A DNA stretch of 64,000 nucleotides, taken from assembly GCA_050084985.1 (NCBI GenBank), contig JBITNC010000001.1, positions 7,440,001-7,504,000 on the forward strand. Direction: 5' to 3'. Below, in pieces: positions 43,716 to 57,688 of the stretch (its first letter is position 1; each line of letters opens with the position of its first letter). The position numbers were made by a program, and so were the translations under genes. The DNA is from Nageia nagi. Its lineage: Eukaryota > Pinophyta. A model generated the notes under the pieces. That model ran no database searches. It saw nothing but the letters and a program-made list of their open reading frames with translations, and was not told where the DNA came from.

Positions 43716-44450
43716 TTATCATATTATTTAAATAATTCATTTTATAACATTAAGGAGATTTATTATAAAAAGTGGTTAAAATAATACCCAAGGTAATGTA
43801 ATCAATGTAATGGACCATTGTACAATGTAAAAAGGGGTCAAATGTATAAAAGAATCCTCAAATGATGTAATTTACAATAATCCCAAGAATCCAAGAAGAT
43901 AAGGATGTTGTTATAAAAATACATCAAAGGAAACACAAAAGGTATCATGCAAGGGCATCAAAGATCCTACAGAGACTTCGATGAGTGCAATATCACTCTA
44001 TCCTACCAATAATGGTGTTTTGTAACACCACCTCTGCATAGATTTCCAAAACTCTTTACTCTGCTCTTGCACACTTTTATTCTATTCATAATATTGCTTA
44101 TTCCGCATGACCAATGGCATAATATTTATGGGCCATTTGTGGCATGCATATGGATGCATGTTCATATTTGATGAATGGATTTTTTTATATGACATTTATC
44201 TGATTATGATAAAGGTACATTAATTATCATTATTTGTTGTTGCCATATTTATGATATATATATTTCAATCAAATATTGTAGAAAAATAATGCATCAATTA
44301 TATCATTCATTCATTATTTGAGATCTACATTCTAGTGAACCTATCTGTTTGATTTATCTTACCCTTCCAATGAGATCTTGTAAGAATTTTGTAATGGATC
44401 TACACTATCAGTAGTGTTTACAATTATTTTTAGGCTATTTGTGATGTGAA
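43716..44450 (+). repeat. Element G 5' LTR and leader (boundaries uncertain)
   Basis: AT-rich non-coding sequence upstream of G gag with a TATAAAAG box near 43853. The 3' LTR lies outside the window, so the limits cannot be proven. Confidence 0.45.
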
Positions 44451-45690
44451 AATGGACCCTAATACCTTCTTACAAGCAATACAAAACCTAACTGCATAGG
44501 TAGAGGGACTAAAGAAATAGTTTGATTTGATTACTAGCTCAAGAAGTTCTTCAATTAAATCTGGTCCTTTCCTACAATATGGAGCCACAAATGTTGCACC
44601 ATAATAGTAAAATATAGATGAATATGATGGTGTCTTCACCTCACCCTTATTTGAGGAGATTCATAATTTTCCTCTGCCACTAGAGCATAAGGCCCCTAAT
44701 TTTGAGATGTTTAGTGGTGAACAAGACCCAAAATAACATGTTAAAAGATTTTAGGAGGAGTGCTTGTTGAAATTAGGGTTGGAGAAGAAGTTGATGACAA
44801 AATTATTTCCAAGGAGTCTAAAAGGTGATGCTATTCAATGGTTCTATAATTTTCCTGGTGGATCAATTGATTCTTTCAAGTCATTGGTTAAGGTCTTCAT
44901 GAGTGAATATAAGCATAATATCAAAGAACAAAGCATTGTTACATAATTATGTGCATTAAGGTAAGGGGGCATTGAAACCCTTGATAATTACATTCTATGA
45001 TTCAAAAAGGTATTGAAATCAATTCGAAGCAATTATATGAGAATGAGATTTATGCTATTTTTTAGAGATTCTATTGTACCTATTCTTAATTTGAATTCTA
45101 CTAGCAATAAAAGTGTTGGTTTTGGAGTATTGGTTCAAGAATCATTGCAAAAAGAAAAGGTCTTGCTTGCATTGGGTGAACTCAAATATGCACCTAATCC
45201 TTTCAATAAAGACATTAGAAAAATATATGCTAAGAAAGAAGAGAAAAATTTCATATGGCTGATAGAATGATTTCTCCTCCAAAATTGCAAAGATTGACCA
45301 CTACAAAGGTTTCAAACATACATTCCTAATTTAGCCAAGGATTATTATGAGGGATCTCATGAAAAAAGGATTATTAAAGCTTTTGGAAATATCTACACAA
45401 GATGATAACCTTCCCATGGGAATATTTGAGGCTTATTGCACATACCACCAAAGAAAGGGACATGCTACAAATTTTTGTAAGAATTTGGAGGCAACTATAT
45501 TGGATGTTATTTCTCAAGGAAAATATCAAAATGATGAAACTACTGCAAATCCAAGCCATATATTTATTATAGTTTTAGTTGATAAAGAATTTTGTGTTGG
45601 TTTAAGAAGAGTAAATCTAAGAAATGCTCCAAATCCACTCACCATTGAACAAGTAAGTATTCCACCTAATCCTAAAGCATAAAGTATGAT
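44451..45690 (+). pseudogene. gag: Element G gag
   Basis: Plus-strand Gypsy Gag. A candidate start is MDPNTFLQAIQNLTA at 44451. The core reads KLFPRSLKGDAIQWFYNFPG, then GSIDSFKSLVKVFMSEYKHN and IKEQSIV (44764-44946), the retrotransposon Gag domain with the W-Y/F motif. After a stop it continues CALR.GGIETLDNYIL. A degenerate zinc-binding block, CTYHQRKGHATNFC (CxxH-like, CCHC derived), lies at 45440-45481. Several stops. Confidence 0.72.
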
Positions 45691-47239
45691 TGAGTAATTA
45701 AAGAATACACCTACAAAGATTAGTTTGTATGATCTCATGTCTACATCTAAAACACATAGAGAGATCCTACATGCTTTGTTTAAAAAAGAAACTATTCCTA
45801 CAAATATGTCTACTACCATATTTTTTGAAAAATTAAGAGCTATTAAAGAATGTGATGTTATCTCCTTTTATAAGTCTAAAAAACTCAACAAGGAGTTACT
45901 TGATGAGTATCTAGGTTTGTATATTACCTCTATTATTGATGGATCAAAAATTAAAAGAACCATGGTAGATAATGGATCAGCTATTAATGTATGTTCTCAT
46001 AGATGTTTGACCCAATTTCAAGAAAAGGTTGTATAAATCCCTCCAACATAGGAAGCCACATTCAATATTAGAGCATATGATAGTTCCTCAAAGAAACCAA
46101 TTGGAATAGCTACAATTAGGATCACTACATAAGTCAGGATAGTTCTAACTAATTTTTAGATTATTGAATCAAAATTATCATACAATTTATTATTAGAAAG
46201 ACCTTAGATTCATGACATGGATACAGTTCCTTCTATATTAGATGGCATATTAAAGTTTGAATTTCAAGGTGAAATACACATAGTAATGGGGAATCTAGAA
46301 CCATATGCACTATGTAATGCAACATATTTTGATGATATGGAAGTGGTGGCACCATGATATGAGATTGAACCCTTAGAACATGTCAAACTAGGGGTAAGAT
46401 CAAAAAAGCAAGTTTAAATCATGACAATTGGAATGGGAACATACAAAATCAAGAAAGTGAACTTGCTTGCATCTCAAAAAGACTTAATATGGCCCAAAAG
46501 TTTCTCTAGAAAGGACCACCAATGGCATGTAATCCTTTCAAAGGGCCTCCAATATCATGAAATCAGTGGTGAGGGACACCATTCTTGCTCTATCACATCC
46601 ATTCCATCCACCTTAGATAATCTAATAGAATTAAAATCACCTTTTAAAATGGGTAATACCTATCCTTCTTATTTTGTTAAAAAATACATGGTTCAAAATT
46701 GCAAGTACAAAGGGGAAGGTTTACATAGAAATGAACAAGGAATGCTTATTTTTCTTGATAACTCTAAAGTCAAATGACCAAAAAGGGATTGGGTAGTGAT
46801 GGAAGTGCAAAATAAAAATGGGGATCAATACAATTTATCAAAGATTACGACTTGATTGAGTTATTTGATGACATTGATATAAATTTATAGATTGATGATA
46901 CTTTACCATTGGAATTTGATTGCTTCAATATTGATAATGATATAATAGAGTACTTCAAGGCACATTCGGAGTTACCCAAGTCTAATGAAAAATGGATGAC
47001 AAGCTATATCCTTAATGAATATGCTTATTTTGGCCAAGAGATAAATTTTAATGAGGTATTTTAGGTCCAGCCTTTAGATGATGATGATCATGACATACAA
47101 GGTATAAAGGAGCTACCTTCTCTTTTACAGAACAAAGATGAGCTTACATTTCTTGCTAAGGAATTTATAAATGTCAATATTGGGATAATAAATGAACAAA
47201 TATTGGTACAAATTGGTCCAACCCTCCCACTTCAGTAGC
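45691..47239 (+). pseudogene. pol: Element G protease and linker
   Basis: The retropepsin active site reads RTMVDNGSAINVCSHRCL near 45957-46012 (DSG read as DNG). Downstream blocks are AYDSSSKKPIGIATIRI and YNLLLERP.IHDMDTVPSIL, the typical Tat-type LLLGRPWIH motif with the Trp now a stop. The linker 46421-46777 is open (QWHVILSKGLQYHEI, MGNTYPSYFVKKYMVQNCKY) and the following part is rich in Asp/Glu and decayed. Confidence 0.7.
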
Positions 47240-48332
47240 AAAAAGGTTAAAAAAATAAGTTTATTAAACATCATAAATTTTTTCCTTGGTTTTATGGTGA
47301 AATGCTTGGTTTGTATCCTTCATTTGTTGTGCATAATTTGCCATTGAAAAAGGATGCTAAACCAACTAAGAAAAAGCCATGAAAAATGCATCTTTCAAAA
47401 GCTTTGTTAGTCAAGAAAGAAATTGAGAAATATTTGAATGCTAGATTCATTATACTTATTCATTTTTTTGATTGGTTGACTAACATAGTTCCTATTACAA
47501 ATCCTAGTAGGGAGATAAGGGTATGTACCAATTTTAGAGATATCAATAATGCATATCCTAAAGATAAATTTCCCTTTCCCAATATTGATATGATTATGGA
47601 TAGTATAATTGGTCATGATACATTCTCTTTCATGGATGGATTTTCTAGTTATAATCAAATATTGATTAATCCTGCTAACCAACATAAGACTACTTTTACT
47701 ACCCCATGGGGAAATATTTGTTGAAGGTTATGCCTTTTGGGTTAAAGAATTCAAGTGCTACATATAAAAGAGCCATGGTGACAATGTTTCATGACCAAAT
47801 ACATAAATTAGTGGAGGTATATGTTAATGACATATTGGTGAAATCAAAGCAAAGCCTAGAGCTACTAGATGAGGTCTTCAATATTATGAAAAGGTACAAA
47901 CTAAGAATCAAACCTCAAAAGTATGTTTTTGGTGTTACTTTTGATAAATTGCTTGGGTTCATGGTTTCAAATAGAGGAATAGAAGTGGATCCAAAGAAAG
48001 TCAAAGTTATAATAAGTATGCCTCCCCCTAACAATTTGAAATAATTAAGGAGTCTTGAAGGAAATATTAATTTAGTTAGGAGGTTTATCTCACAACTTGG
48101 GGATAAATGTAGGCCATTTACACACTTACTACAAAATAATGTCAAATTCATATGAGATGATAAATGTGAAAAAGATTTTGAATACATAAAATAGTATTTA
48201 CTCAATCCACCTATCCCGGTTCCCATGGATTTCTCCAAGCCTTCCTATTTATATATCTCAACTATATTGTATTCATTAGGAGAAATGCTTTTCCAAAAAG
48301 ATTAGGAAAATAAAGAAATATCAATATACTAT
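47240..48332 (+). pseudogene. pol: Element G reverse transcriptase and start of RNase H
   Basis: RT runs LSKALLVKKEIEKYLNARFI, VCTNFRDINNAYPKDKFPFP and FSFMDGFSSYNQILINPANQ (first catalytic Asp), then after a one-base frame change near 47705 LLKVMPFGLKNSSATYKRAM. The catalytic box is YVNDILVKS at 47819-47842, where the family has YVDD. The thumb (LRIKPQKYVFGVTFDKLLGF) and the start of RNase H (SKPSYLYISTILYSLGEMLF) follow up to the H insertion. Confidence 0.82.
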
Positions 48333-50315
48333 TGTTGATTGGTATTATGTAACCTCAAGGGTTTGGTCTAGTTGTGTTCTCCATTTCTTGTAATAGTAGG
48401 GTCCTTGAAAGAGTAGAAGGTGGTGGGGAATGTATTCATGTTAGTTTTCTACTCAATCTCTAAGTTATAGGCTAGTTCCTATCTATGATTAAGGTTAAAA
48501 GTAATTGGAAAGAGATAAAAAGGCTAAGAGTAATAGGAGAGAGATAAACACATTAAACTAACAAATAAAATTAAAACTACATAGCTTGGCATTGCAACAT
48601 AGGAAGCAATCCATAGATATGATTCAGAATAGTAAATTATCTTTCCCTTGGGGTCTCATAGTCATAATACACAACTATAACTTAAGATAGAATTCCATAC
48701 ATAACATTCACAAAGTGTAATAGACTACCCCAAATTTCAAAGGGAAAATCATTATCAAAATGCATTATCACATATGAAAGCATATTACATACTTGGGCAA
48801 ATTTGGTAAAATGGTTGATCTTTTGGACTTGCAATAGTCCACTATTGATATATTTACATCTATGATTGGGTTATTTTCCATAATTAATGCACTTAAATAC
48901 TCTAATTGACTAAGAATAACTAAAAAACACCATTTACAAATGTATAATTATAACTACAACTATGTTACATTACATAGTGAACAAGAACAATCAGTGCCAA
49001 GGTCTAGGAATTTGATGTCTTTAAGCTATTATATTGTTTAAACTATAATCCTTTTGAATTATCATTAGCTACATTCTCCTAGGATTTTAGTTTATTGAAG
49101 ATGCACTATCTACTGACTTGATTGGTACAATATAGCACTATATTCTATTGATAACAACCTAACTCTATGCAACCATTAATGATAAGCATTATAGTTTTGA
49201 TTGCATAAAATAATGAGGGTAATGAATAATGTATCATTGTAATCCTAGAAAGAACTACTACTTTCATGTGGAAATGAGTCATGGTCAAAACATTAATAGA
49301 GCCTTAGGGGTCAAACATTCATGATCAAGTGGACTCGAGTTTTCCTTCCCACCCATTTTTCTTCCTCCTATTTGGCAAGTTCTATTTCTCTTTGGCAAGC
49401 TCTAATGATGATAGGGGATTACTTAACACCTATCAATTTTAGAAAAAAAATGTGATATCATCACTCAAAATTAGTTGGCTCTACTTAATTATCTTCATAA
49501 AACATCTCTTGTTGAATGTGGTACTATTCGCTATTGATTATTTTAGGACCCACTAATTTTAGAGCAAAAGGATGATGTCATCACTCAAAATCCATGGGCT
49601 CTATTTAGTTACCATTCTAAAATATCCCCTACTGAATTATTATCTTAGTACCTAATAATTTTGGGTAAAAGGTATTAAATCATCACTTAAAATCAATGAG
49701 TTCTAGGAAGATGGTTTTTTGAAATATCTCCTATTGATTTTCAGTGCATAGTAAAAATGTTTATCAGGGAATCTATGGGATTTATAACATCACTCCTTGG
49801 TAACTTGGATAGAACTAGGATTCTTATTTATAATAATTCTTGGAACACCAATACTTCTATAACTCCTAGATTTTGACTTAAACACTTACTTTCCTTACAT
49901 GTTATGATACTACCTAAACATGGTACATTAACTCATGGAAATAACTTTGATTAGATTTCTATGGCCTAAGACTCTCCCTTTATGTATAGTTACCAGGAAA
50001 AAACTCAAATTAACTAAGATTAATTCTTGGGACTTATTACAACACTTTATAAATAGTATTTAGACATTAAAAAAATGGTTAAGACTCACATACATATAGA
50101 TAATACATGAACTATTGAAAATACCTGAAACTCTTTAGACTTGACCAAAATTTTGATAAAAGATAAAGTATAGAGAAAAGACTCCTTATCATTATTTACA
50201 AATATGAAAAGGGAAAAAAGAAGTGAGAATTAGGAAATATTTATTGAAATGAATGAAATAATAAGGAATGCCATAATGTTACCCTATTCCTAAAGTATAA
50301 TTATGAAATAATAAA
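48333..50315 (-). repeat. Element H 3' LTR
   Basis: About 1.98 kb, pairs with 61090-63104. It has three diverged tandem units of about 100 to 120 bp (49440-49740), each with a TGATGTCATCACT-type motif; an exact TGATGTCA is at 49573. Confidence 0.82.
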
Positions 50316-50449
50316 GTCTTTTGGAAGCTCTCAAGGTCTTTGCCTTTTGGAGAATAGAACCCTTCACTTGCTGCTTCCACTTGCCTATCCAAATGAAGAT
50401 TTTGTAGGCATCTCAAGTGGTGGAATTAATTTTATAGGGAGAAAATATT

Positions 50450-53400
50450 GAATCTTTCTATTCAAATCCTTCAAATCTTGATAATCAATTTGTGATAGTA
50501 GATTGTGAGCTTGTATCTTCATTGCATCTACTCTAAATCATGTCATTATATTCTCTAGCCTCTTGGCATGTAGGAATATTGTAATTATCTCCTAGGCAAG
50601 GTTATTTATTTATTGTAAGTATGAGATTTATTTCTAAGAGAAATATTATTCTAAAAATTGAATGGTATTTACCACCCATCTGGTAGCACTACCTTGTACA
50701 TCTTGCTCCTCCCACAACTTAGGAGCTTTCAATTCAACTAAAGAATAAAAGAATTTACTTACAAAGCCAACCTCTATATCGAATTGGTGTTTATTGATGT
50801 CCATATTGAATACAAGATCCTACAATTTGCATATATCCTAGGTTCTCCTTAAAAATATCTTCCTAAGCCTAGGAGTAATAGCAGATATATCCTTTTCTAT
50901 GAGGGCTCTTAGCCAACTCTACATTCTATCAAGTACCAATATGGGTATATCCAAAGCTAATTTATGGAGAGCAATCTAAGTAGTAAACTATTGGAGAGCT
51001 TGTTCCATATGATTCTTCAACAAGTGTCACTACAATATACTCACCAGCTTTTATCCTATCTATTCCACCAAGGTCTTTTTGAAGCTCATTACAATCAAAA
51101 ATAAATTTGTATTATCATCACTAAGCACTTTATTATCTACTAATATATTTTCCAATTCTTCTTCAATTTGTTTGGCCTTTTGACCATCTATTATTTTAGC
51201 TTGAGCTTTGAGATCTTCTATTTGTTTATTTACATTATCTAGCTTAGCTTTACTTTCTACCAGACTCTTCTCAAATTTGAAATTCTTCTTTTCCAATTTT
51301 TTGAGTAAATATTTATTTTGATTTTGTAACCCGATAATTATTTTATCTTTAAGGGAGCAATTTTTATTATATTGATCTATGTTTTTGCTTAATATCTCAA
51401 TCATATTCTCTATTGCTTGGAGGAATTTTTTAGCTACCATAGAAGTATTTATAAGCAACCTAGATTATTCTATGGTCAAGGCACTCTGTATATTTACATT
51501 TACAATTATCATCAAAGTAGTATCCAATTTTTCTTCTTTGAATAGCAACTGAGTAATTTTTATTTCTCCCATTTCTGTGACTCTACTCAAAATCCTAAAG
51601 TTTTCCTCTAGGAGGACAAGTGGTTTATTTATAAAAGTTTACCAATCAATGGGCTCTACTACTTGTGTTGAAAAAAGAATTAAAGAATATTATTATGTAC
51701 TTACTCCTTAAGTAGATGTTAGGGTTTGTTATGGGGGTTGCTTTTCCTTGTTAGGATTTGAATTTGATACTTCAACCTATCCTTATTCCTCTTCTAATGG
51801 CTTCTTCTTTTGAGGAGTCTTATCCATTAGGTCAAAGTATTTTTTCTTCTTTGGTTATGCATCATCATTATCATCATATTTTATTGCTCTACCTCCAACT
51901 ACTATGGTACCACTCATACCAAGCACATTACCCTTACTTTGTTGGAACTCATCCCCTGCTTCTTCCTACACATCTTGGTAGATGATGATGTTTGTATTCT
52001 TAGGATTTCAATTCTCTTCAACATCAAACATCTCTATTTTCCCCATAATGACCTTTGACATTTCTTAACTAACTTTGGGATATGGAGTTTTTGTACTCCT
52101 AGGCACCCACTGCTATGTGGTTTGGGACTTCTTCTTAGGTTTCTTCTCTTCTTCCTCTAGGACTTGCTCTTCTTGGGATTGAACCAAAGTTTTAATTCTT
52201 CATTTCTTTACCAACTATTTTGAACCTTATGGTTCTCTATAATCTATTATCTTTGCTCCCCTTTTTTATTTCCCTTAAAAATTAGGTGGGATATGTTTGC
52301 CCATTTTTGGCAATGGGTCTTGTGTATATTGGGCTTCCCAGTATTTATGATAATTGAATTCACCAAATAATTTATTTTCAATATAATGTATCTTAGTGGT
52401 GTATTCAAATCTAAACTTGATAAAATAGTGGATCTTATTGAGCCCCTAGCCCAACTCATCTCCCAACTGGGCTAACACCTTTGGGTCTAAGGTAAATTCT
52501 TATCGTCTAACCTCCTAGTTTCTGTATCTCTTGATTTATTCAAGGGTTAATAATGACTTATTCAAAGTTCCAAATTCCTACTCTAGGGATGCCTTATCCT
52601 CCTACTCAGTCTAATTTACAAAATACTCCACATGGGACGGGCAAAAGTAGGGCACTTTTTATCTGACTTTATAATCTTTGTAATTTCCCCTAGCAAGTCA
52701 TACATCCAAGAGGCATCCATCATTTCTAACTTAAAATGTTGTGTAATAAACTCAACTATACTATCTTTACAACCTATTTCTAACAAAGTAAATTTTTTTG
52801 TAGTAGTTGATGTATTTACATTGAGTTTGAACTCACCCTTGAACCCATACTTAATCTCTATAGCACACATTTGCCTACCCATTTCTATAGAATAAACTTG
52901 GGTAGTAACAAATTTGGGCAAGAAAAATATATTTTTAAAATATCCATACCTTATTATAATAGTCTAATCCTTCAATAAATACTAGTCACTTATCTTATTC
53001 CCTCCTTGTAGCACCTGTATGGTGGTCTAGTGTAGCCTATTGGGTGGCTTCACTATTAAGATTTCCACCATTAGTGCATAGAATTTGTCCTTAAACTCAT
53101 AGTATGACCCATGTAGCTTGGTTAAAATAGGGACCCTTAAATTAATTATCATAGGCCCTATGGTTAGGGTAGGACATTCAACTTGAAGTCCCGCTTCCAT
53201 AAATTTCTTAAGATTTTGATGGACTAGTAGCCACCATAAATAAGAAGAATGTCAAAAATATGATTTCTCAATTTTGAAAAGATTTCTTCTCACTTCATTT
53301 GAAATAAATTTGGGGAAATTGTAGCAAACATATGCCTCTATAATATGTAAGCCATTCTTATCATGGCTTTATATGCTTCCATCTTAGTCTTCTTTCTAAG

Positions 53401-54560
53401 AATGATAGCTAATGCTTGTATCACCTTTCTATCTTAGAAATTCTCAAACAAGGCAATGTCATAGCTCTATAATAGCTTGGTGGCCCTCCCCTCATACCTC
53501 TCATCAATCAAGTCTAGTATTTCAACATCATTCCTATAGAAATCATCCCTTTCACTCTTTAAATCAATCTACTTTTTTACATGAAAGGTCTAATCAATTG
53601 GGATTATGAAGGCCTATATAATATATTCAGGGGAATAATCTAACACCAACTTAGGTTTGGACCCAAATTTCCTTTCTTAATGCTAATCCTTGAAAACTTT
53701 AATCTCATAACCTTGTTGACCATGCTTGAGTGTGACAGCATACAACAACTCAGGATAGGTGAATGACTCATAGGCACATAATAGGCTAGGACCTATTCAA
53801 TCATCACATCTCTCTTAGAATCAAGAAGAGAATTTTATTTACCCATAACCTCAAGCTTTAGATGCTACAATAAGATCTGCATGGGATTAGCATGATAGGT
53901 ATCCATGTGATTAATCACCCCCATTTCCATCTAGTTGACTCCAAGAGCATTTTCTAGATATTTCATTTTGACTGGCAATGAGATTAGCATCTACCCTTTC
54001 ATGCTCAAACTTAGTTGGTTGCTTAGCCACCATAATGGTGTCTATAATCTTCTTTATAGTGAAATTTTGCATTAAGAACTTGAAAACTTATTATGTAAAT
54101 CTCTACAACTCCTTCCTTCCTCACTCAATTCACTCTATAGGCTCTAAGCTTTGATTTTCTTTGAGAAATCGTGCTCTAAAATGACTTAGTCAAGAATAAG
54201 AAGCTTGGAGAGTTTGTTTTATTTTCCTATGGTTTATGGTGGATGCAATTAGTAATGAAAATTAATGTCCAAGGAATGTCAAGGTTCACACATTATACAT
54301 ATTGGTAGATGATATTCTAGAATGGATTAGTTTGGAGCACATCAATTTCAAATTAGGAGATAAGGCATGGCAAGTGGAAGATCTAAGGAAATTCTTTCCT
54401 TAAATACTATCATTTTAATTGATAATTATTAGCAAGCAAGTTGAAATTCCACACCATGCCCAGTTAATGCCTTGCATTAACAGCTACCTACCTCCTCAGG
54501 GAATGTGCTTAGAATAAAGGAATGTATATATATATATACATATATATATACTATTTTCAA
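50450..54560 (-). pseudogene. Element H extra 3' coding region with coiled coil
   Basis: A long decayed coding region after integrase, same strand. Readable blocks: RYEGRATKLL and KKTKMEAYKAMIRMAYIL near 53340-53500; MPKFVTTQVYSIEMGRQMCA, EIKYGFKGEFKLNVNTST and HFKLEMMDASWMYDLLGEI (52616-52921, 101 codons open); acidic and Lys-rich sequence; and a 132-codon open coiled coil at 51060-51458 (KDKIIIGLQNQNKYLLKKLE, LVESKAKLDNVNKQIEDL). Element F has a region in the same place with the same overall plan: N-terminal folded-looking part, acidic middle, C-terminal coil. I cannot name a family; env-like or additional open reading frame by position only. Confidence 0.58.
54523..54551. repeat. AT dinucleotide palindrome
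   Basis: A (TA)n stretch with an internal ACAT/ATGT, self-complementary over about 29 bases. Simple repeat. Confidence 0.8.
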
Positions 54561-54619
54561 TGGGTGTTATGAAATCACCCTATTACTTGTTAATGTTTCA
54601 AATAGATTCCATTCACTAG

Positions 54620-55745
54620 GATAGGTAGTTCCTGGGATCTGGTGATATCCTATAGTTTGAATGCATTATTTTGCATGGCTTTATTGAAGATATAGTGTAT
54701 AGTCCATAGGGAGTCAAATTTATGATATCTTATAGGATTTGCTCTTTCCTTATCCCATTTGAGAAAAATGTCTCCTATTTCAAACTTTTCCTAAGAAGAC
54801 TTATTTTTGTCAAACCATTTCTTTACTATGTATTGGTAGTGCTGGAAGGAATCATATGCTTTGTTTTGGTCTTCTTCCAACTTAAGGAGCTAATTAAGCC
54901 TTCCTTGTAGTGGTTCAAAATTTTAGTCTTCAATATTTTGCATAATTATTAGTGAGGGTAACTCAAGATGAATTGGTAGTACTAGTCTTTTACCATATAT
55001 TAATGCATAAGGAGATATCTTGATAGTTGACTTAATACTAATTCTATCTGCCCATAATGCATATTCTAATCATGTATGCCACTATCTAGTATTCCCTTAA
55101 CTTATTCTCTTGATGATATGAGTTAGGTTCTTATTTATTGATTTAGCTAACCCATTCCATTACTAGTAGTAATTTGAAGAGAATAACTAGTAGATCTCAT
55201 ATTCAATAATAAAGTCTGACAAATTAGCTCCAATAAATGCATGACCATTATCTAACAAAATAGTTTATGGGATGCCAAAATGAGTGATTATTATTTTGAT
55301 TATTGCCATCACTACCTCTTGATCTACATTTTTGCATGGTATAGTTTTTGATCATCTGTAAAATAATCAATTGTAGTTAAGATAAACTTATGGCCCATTG
55401 AGGAATTTGGGTTTATAACACCAATGAAATGTAGACCCTATTGCTTGAAAGGTTCCTCAACCACCATAGGCTTAAGAGGCATAGCAACTTATCTCCTTTT
55501 TCCCATAAATATGCTACATTTTTCATACTCCTAAGCTATCTTGAATGAATCCTGAAATATGGTAGGCCAATAGTACCCAACTTGTAACACTTTTGCTATA
55601 GTAGTTGGACCATTATAATGTCCTCTAGAGAATCCATAATGAAATTCATGTAATATTCTTTGAGCTTCATCATGAGTATCACATCTTAACAGGATTTGAT
55701 CAAATTTTTTCCTATAAAGATGATTATCTATCATCACAAACTTTA
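54620..55745 (-). pseudogene. pol: Element H integrase
   Basis: Minus-strand integrase. The zinc-domain part is DNHLYRKKFDQILLRCDTHD, ILHEFHYGFSRGHYNGPTTI and GYYWPTIFQDSF (55531-55737). The core is decayed. The C-terminal tail has FLKWDKERANPIRYHKFDSL and ELPILVNG near 54640-54790, which matches the tail of element F. Confidence 0.75.
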
Positions 55746-55999
55746 AATCTTGGAGCCTAGATCTCCTTATCTAAAATTTATCAAGAGATTCAAGATATTT
55801 ACTAGTCTAAAAATAAAAAATAATTTGTTTTATCCAATCACTTTCTTCATTAAGATGTTGTTCATCCTTTATGATAACAATCATGTGTGAGGCTTTTGTT
55901 ATATTTTCAAAGAGATATATACCATTGATAATCCTAGTTGGTTTAATTTCTACATCATATTCCATTATCTTGGCAATCCAACCAACTTTTCCTCACCCA

Positions 56000-57640
56000 A
56001 TTCTTCTTGAATGACATAATTTCTCACATCAAGGCGAATAGTATATACAAGGATCTTATTATGAGACACATAATGCTTAAATTTCTTAAGTCCTTTAATT
56101 TAAAAAACACTTTTTTTTCAAATAATGAATACCTTTTTTGATGTTGGTGTAGTGTTTGGTGATGAAAGGTAATAAGATGTTCTTCTTTCTTATCATCTTT
56201 TTGTTCTAGAATTGCAATAATACTTTTCTTTGCTCCATATACATACATAATGAAAGTTTTTGAAAAATATGGATTTTTCAATATAGGAGCTTGTATTATA
56301 GCCTTTTTAATATTCTAAAAATCTTTCTTTGCTTCCTCTAACCAATAAAATACAACATATTTCTTCAACATTGTAGTAATTGAAGATACAATTTATAAAA
56401 AATCTTTGATAAATTTTCTAACAAAATTGATTTGATAAAGGAAAGATTGTAAGGCCTTCTTATTTAAAGGGAGTGATAATGCTTAAATAGCTTTCACTCT
56501 ATTTGGATAAATGGCCAATCCCTTTTCTAAAATAATATTTCCAAGCAATTTCCCTTGATTAACCATAAAAATAAACTTTTTAGGATTAATTAAAATTTCA
56601 AAATCTATATATTTTTCAAATACTTGCCTAAGATGTTCTAGGTGATCCTTTCTATTCTTAGAAAATACTATGATATCATCTAGGTAAACTAGAATAATTT
56701 TATTTATTAGATCATGAATTGCATGGCCCATAGCCCATTGAAAAGTAGCTACCACATTAGAAATATCAAAGGGCATCCTTTGAAAAGAAAATGTCCCCCA
56801 TTTTGTTGTGAATGCAATTTTGTACTGATCTTCATATTATACCCAAATCTGATTGAATCTTGAGTAGCTATCATGTTAGGATCCCACATCCTAACATTTT
56901 AGTGTTAATATTAGCATTTTATTAAATTGTTAGCGTATATTGTAATATTATGATTGTAAGGGTGGGGCTCAATTTTTCATTACTATTAGGGTTAGGGTTA
57001 GTTTATTATAAATAGATAGAAGTGTATGGAGAAAGGCATCTTGAACATTATTTTTTGCCTTTGAATTTGTAAGGAGGTATCCCCCTCAAATCAGCCTAAG
57101 ATTTTATTACTATTCAATAAAATCTTATCTTTATCTGCTTATTGATGCTTTTTGTTCTATTTACCAGTGCATGCTCTATTATTTATAATAGATAGTTGTC
57201 ATTTTCCTATTTCAATTTCATATTCATTTCATTTCTACAATATTTCTCTTTTTCATACTTGTAGTATCATAATGTATCAATCATGAAAAAGTAGCAAGCT
57301 CCAACTACTATATGTATAATTGTTTCCATGGGAGGAATATGGTAATTATCCTTGAGAGACATCTGGTTCAAATTTCTAAAATCTACACATAACCTAATCT
57401 CTCTACTCTTTTTCCTTATTGAGATAAGATTAGAAACCCAAGAGGAATGCTTTATAGGGTATATAATTTTAGAATCTAATAGTTTAATTAAAACCTACTT
57501 CATGGCTTCTTCTATTTTTAGTTTGACTAGCCTCTATTTTTGCCTATATGATTTGGCTTCTAGTTCAAGTTCAATGGTATGTTGGATCACATTTTTGTCA
57601 TATGTTTTTAAATTATCATAAATCTAGGTAATTACCTTAT
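56000..57640 (-). pseudogene. pol: Element H RT and first-type RNase H, split by a solo LTR
   Basis: RT on the minus strand. The upstream part lies at 57280-57640, decayed, beginning near the Gypsy LCVDFRNL-type block at about 57390. After the solo LTR it continues MPFDISNVVATFQWAMGHAI, then IILVYLDDIIVFSKNRKDHL with an intact YLDD near 56670-56700 and KKFIFMVNQGKLLGNIILEK. RNase H at 56024-56281 reads YFSKTFIMYVYGAKKSIIAI and HQTLHQHQKRYSLFEKKVFF. Confidence 0.78.
56874..57274 (+). repeat. Solo LTR of the D family
   Basis: 401 bp, + orientation, beginning TGTTAGGATCCCACATCCTAACAT as in the D LTRs (reverse strand there). Perfect 5-bp duplication TATCA at 56869-56873 and 57275-57279. No internal region: the product of LTR-LTR recombination after an independent insertion in the RT of H. 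Confidence 0.9.
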
Positions 57641-57688
57641 AAAATTGATAATAGATCTAAAAAATATCTTCTTTTCTTCTTTAGAGCA

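Noticed and set aside
52632-52895. Plus-strand 87-codon frame
   Set aside because: Antisense shadow of the better-supported minus-strand block of the extra region of H.
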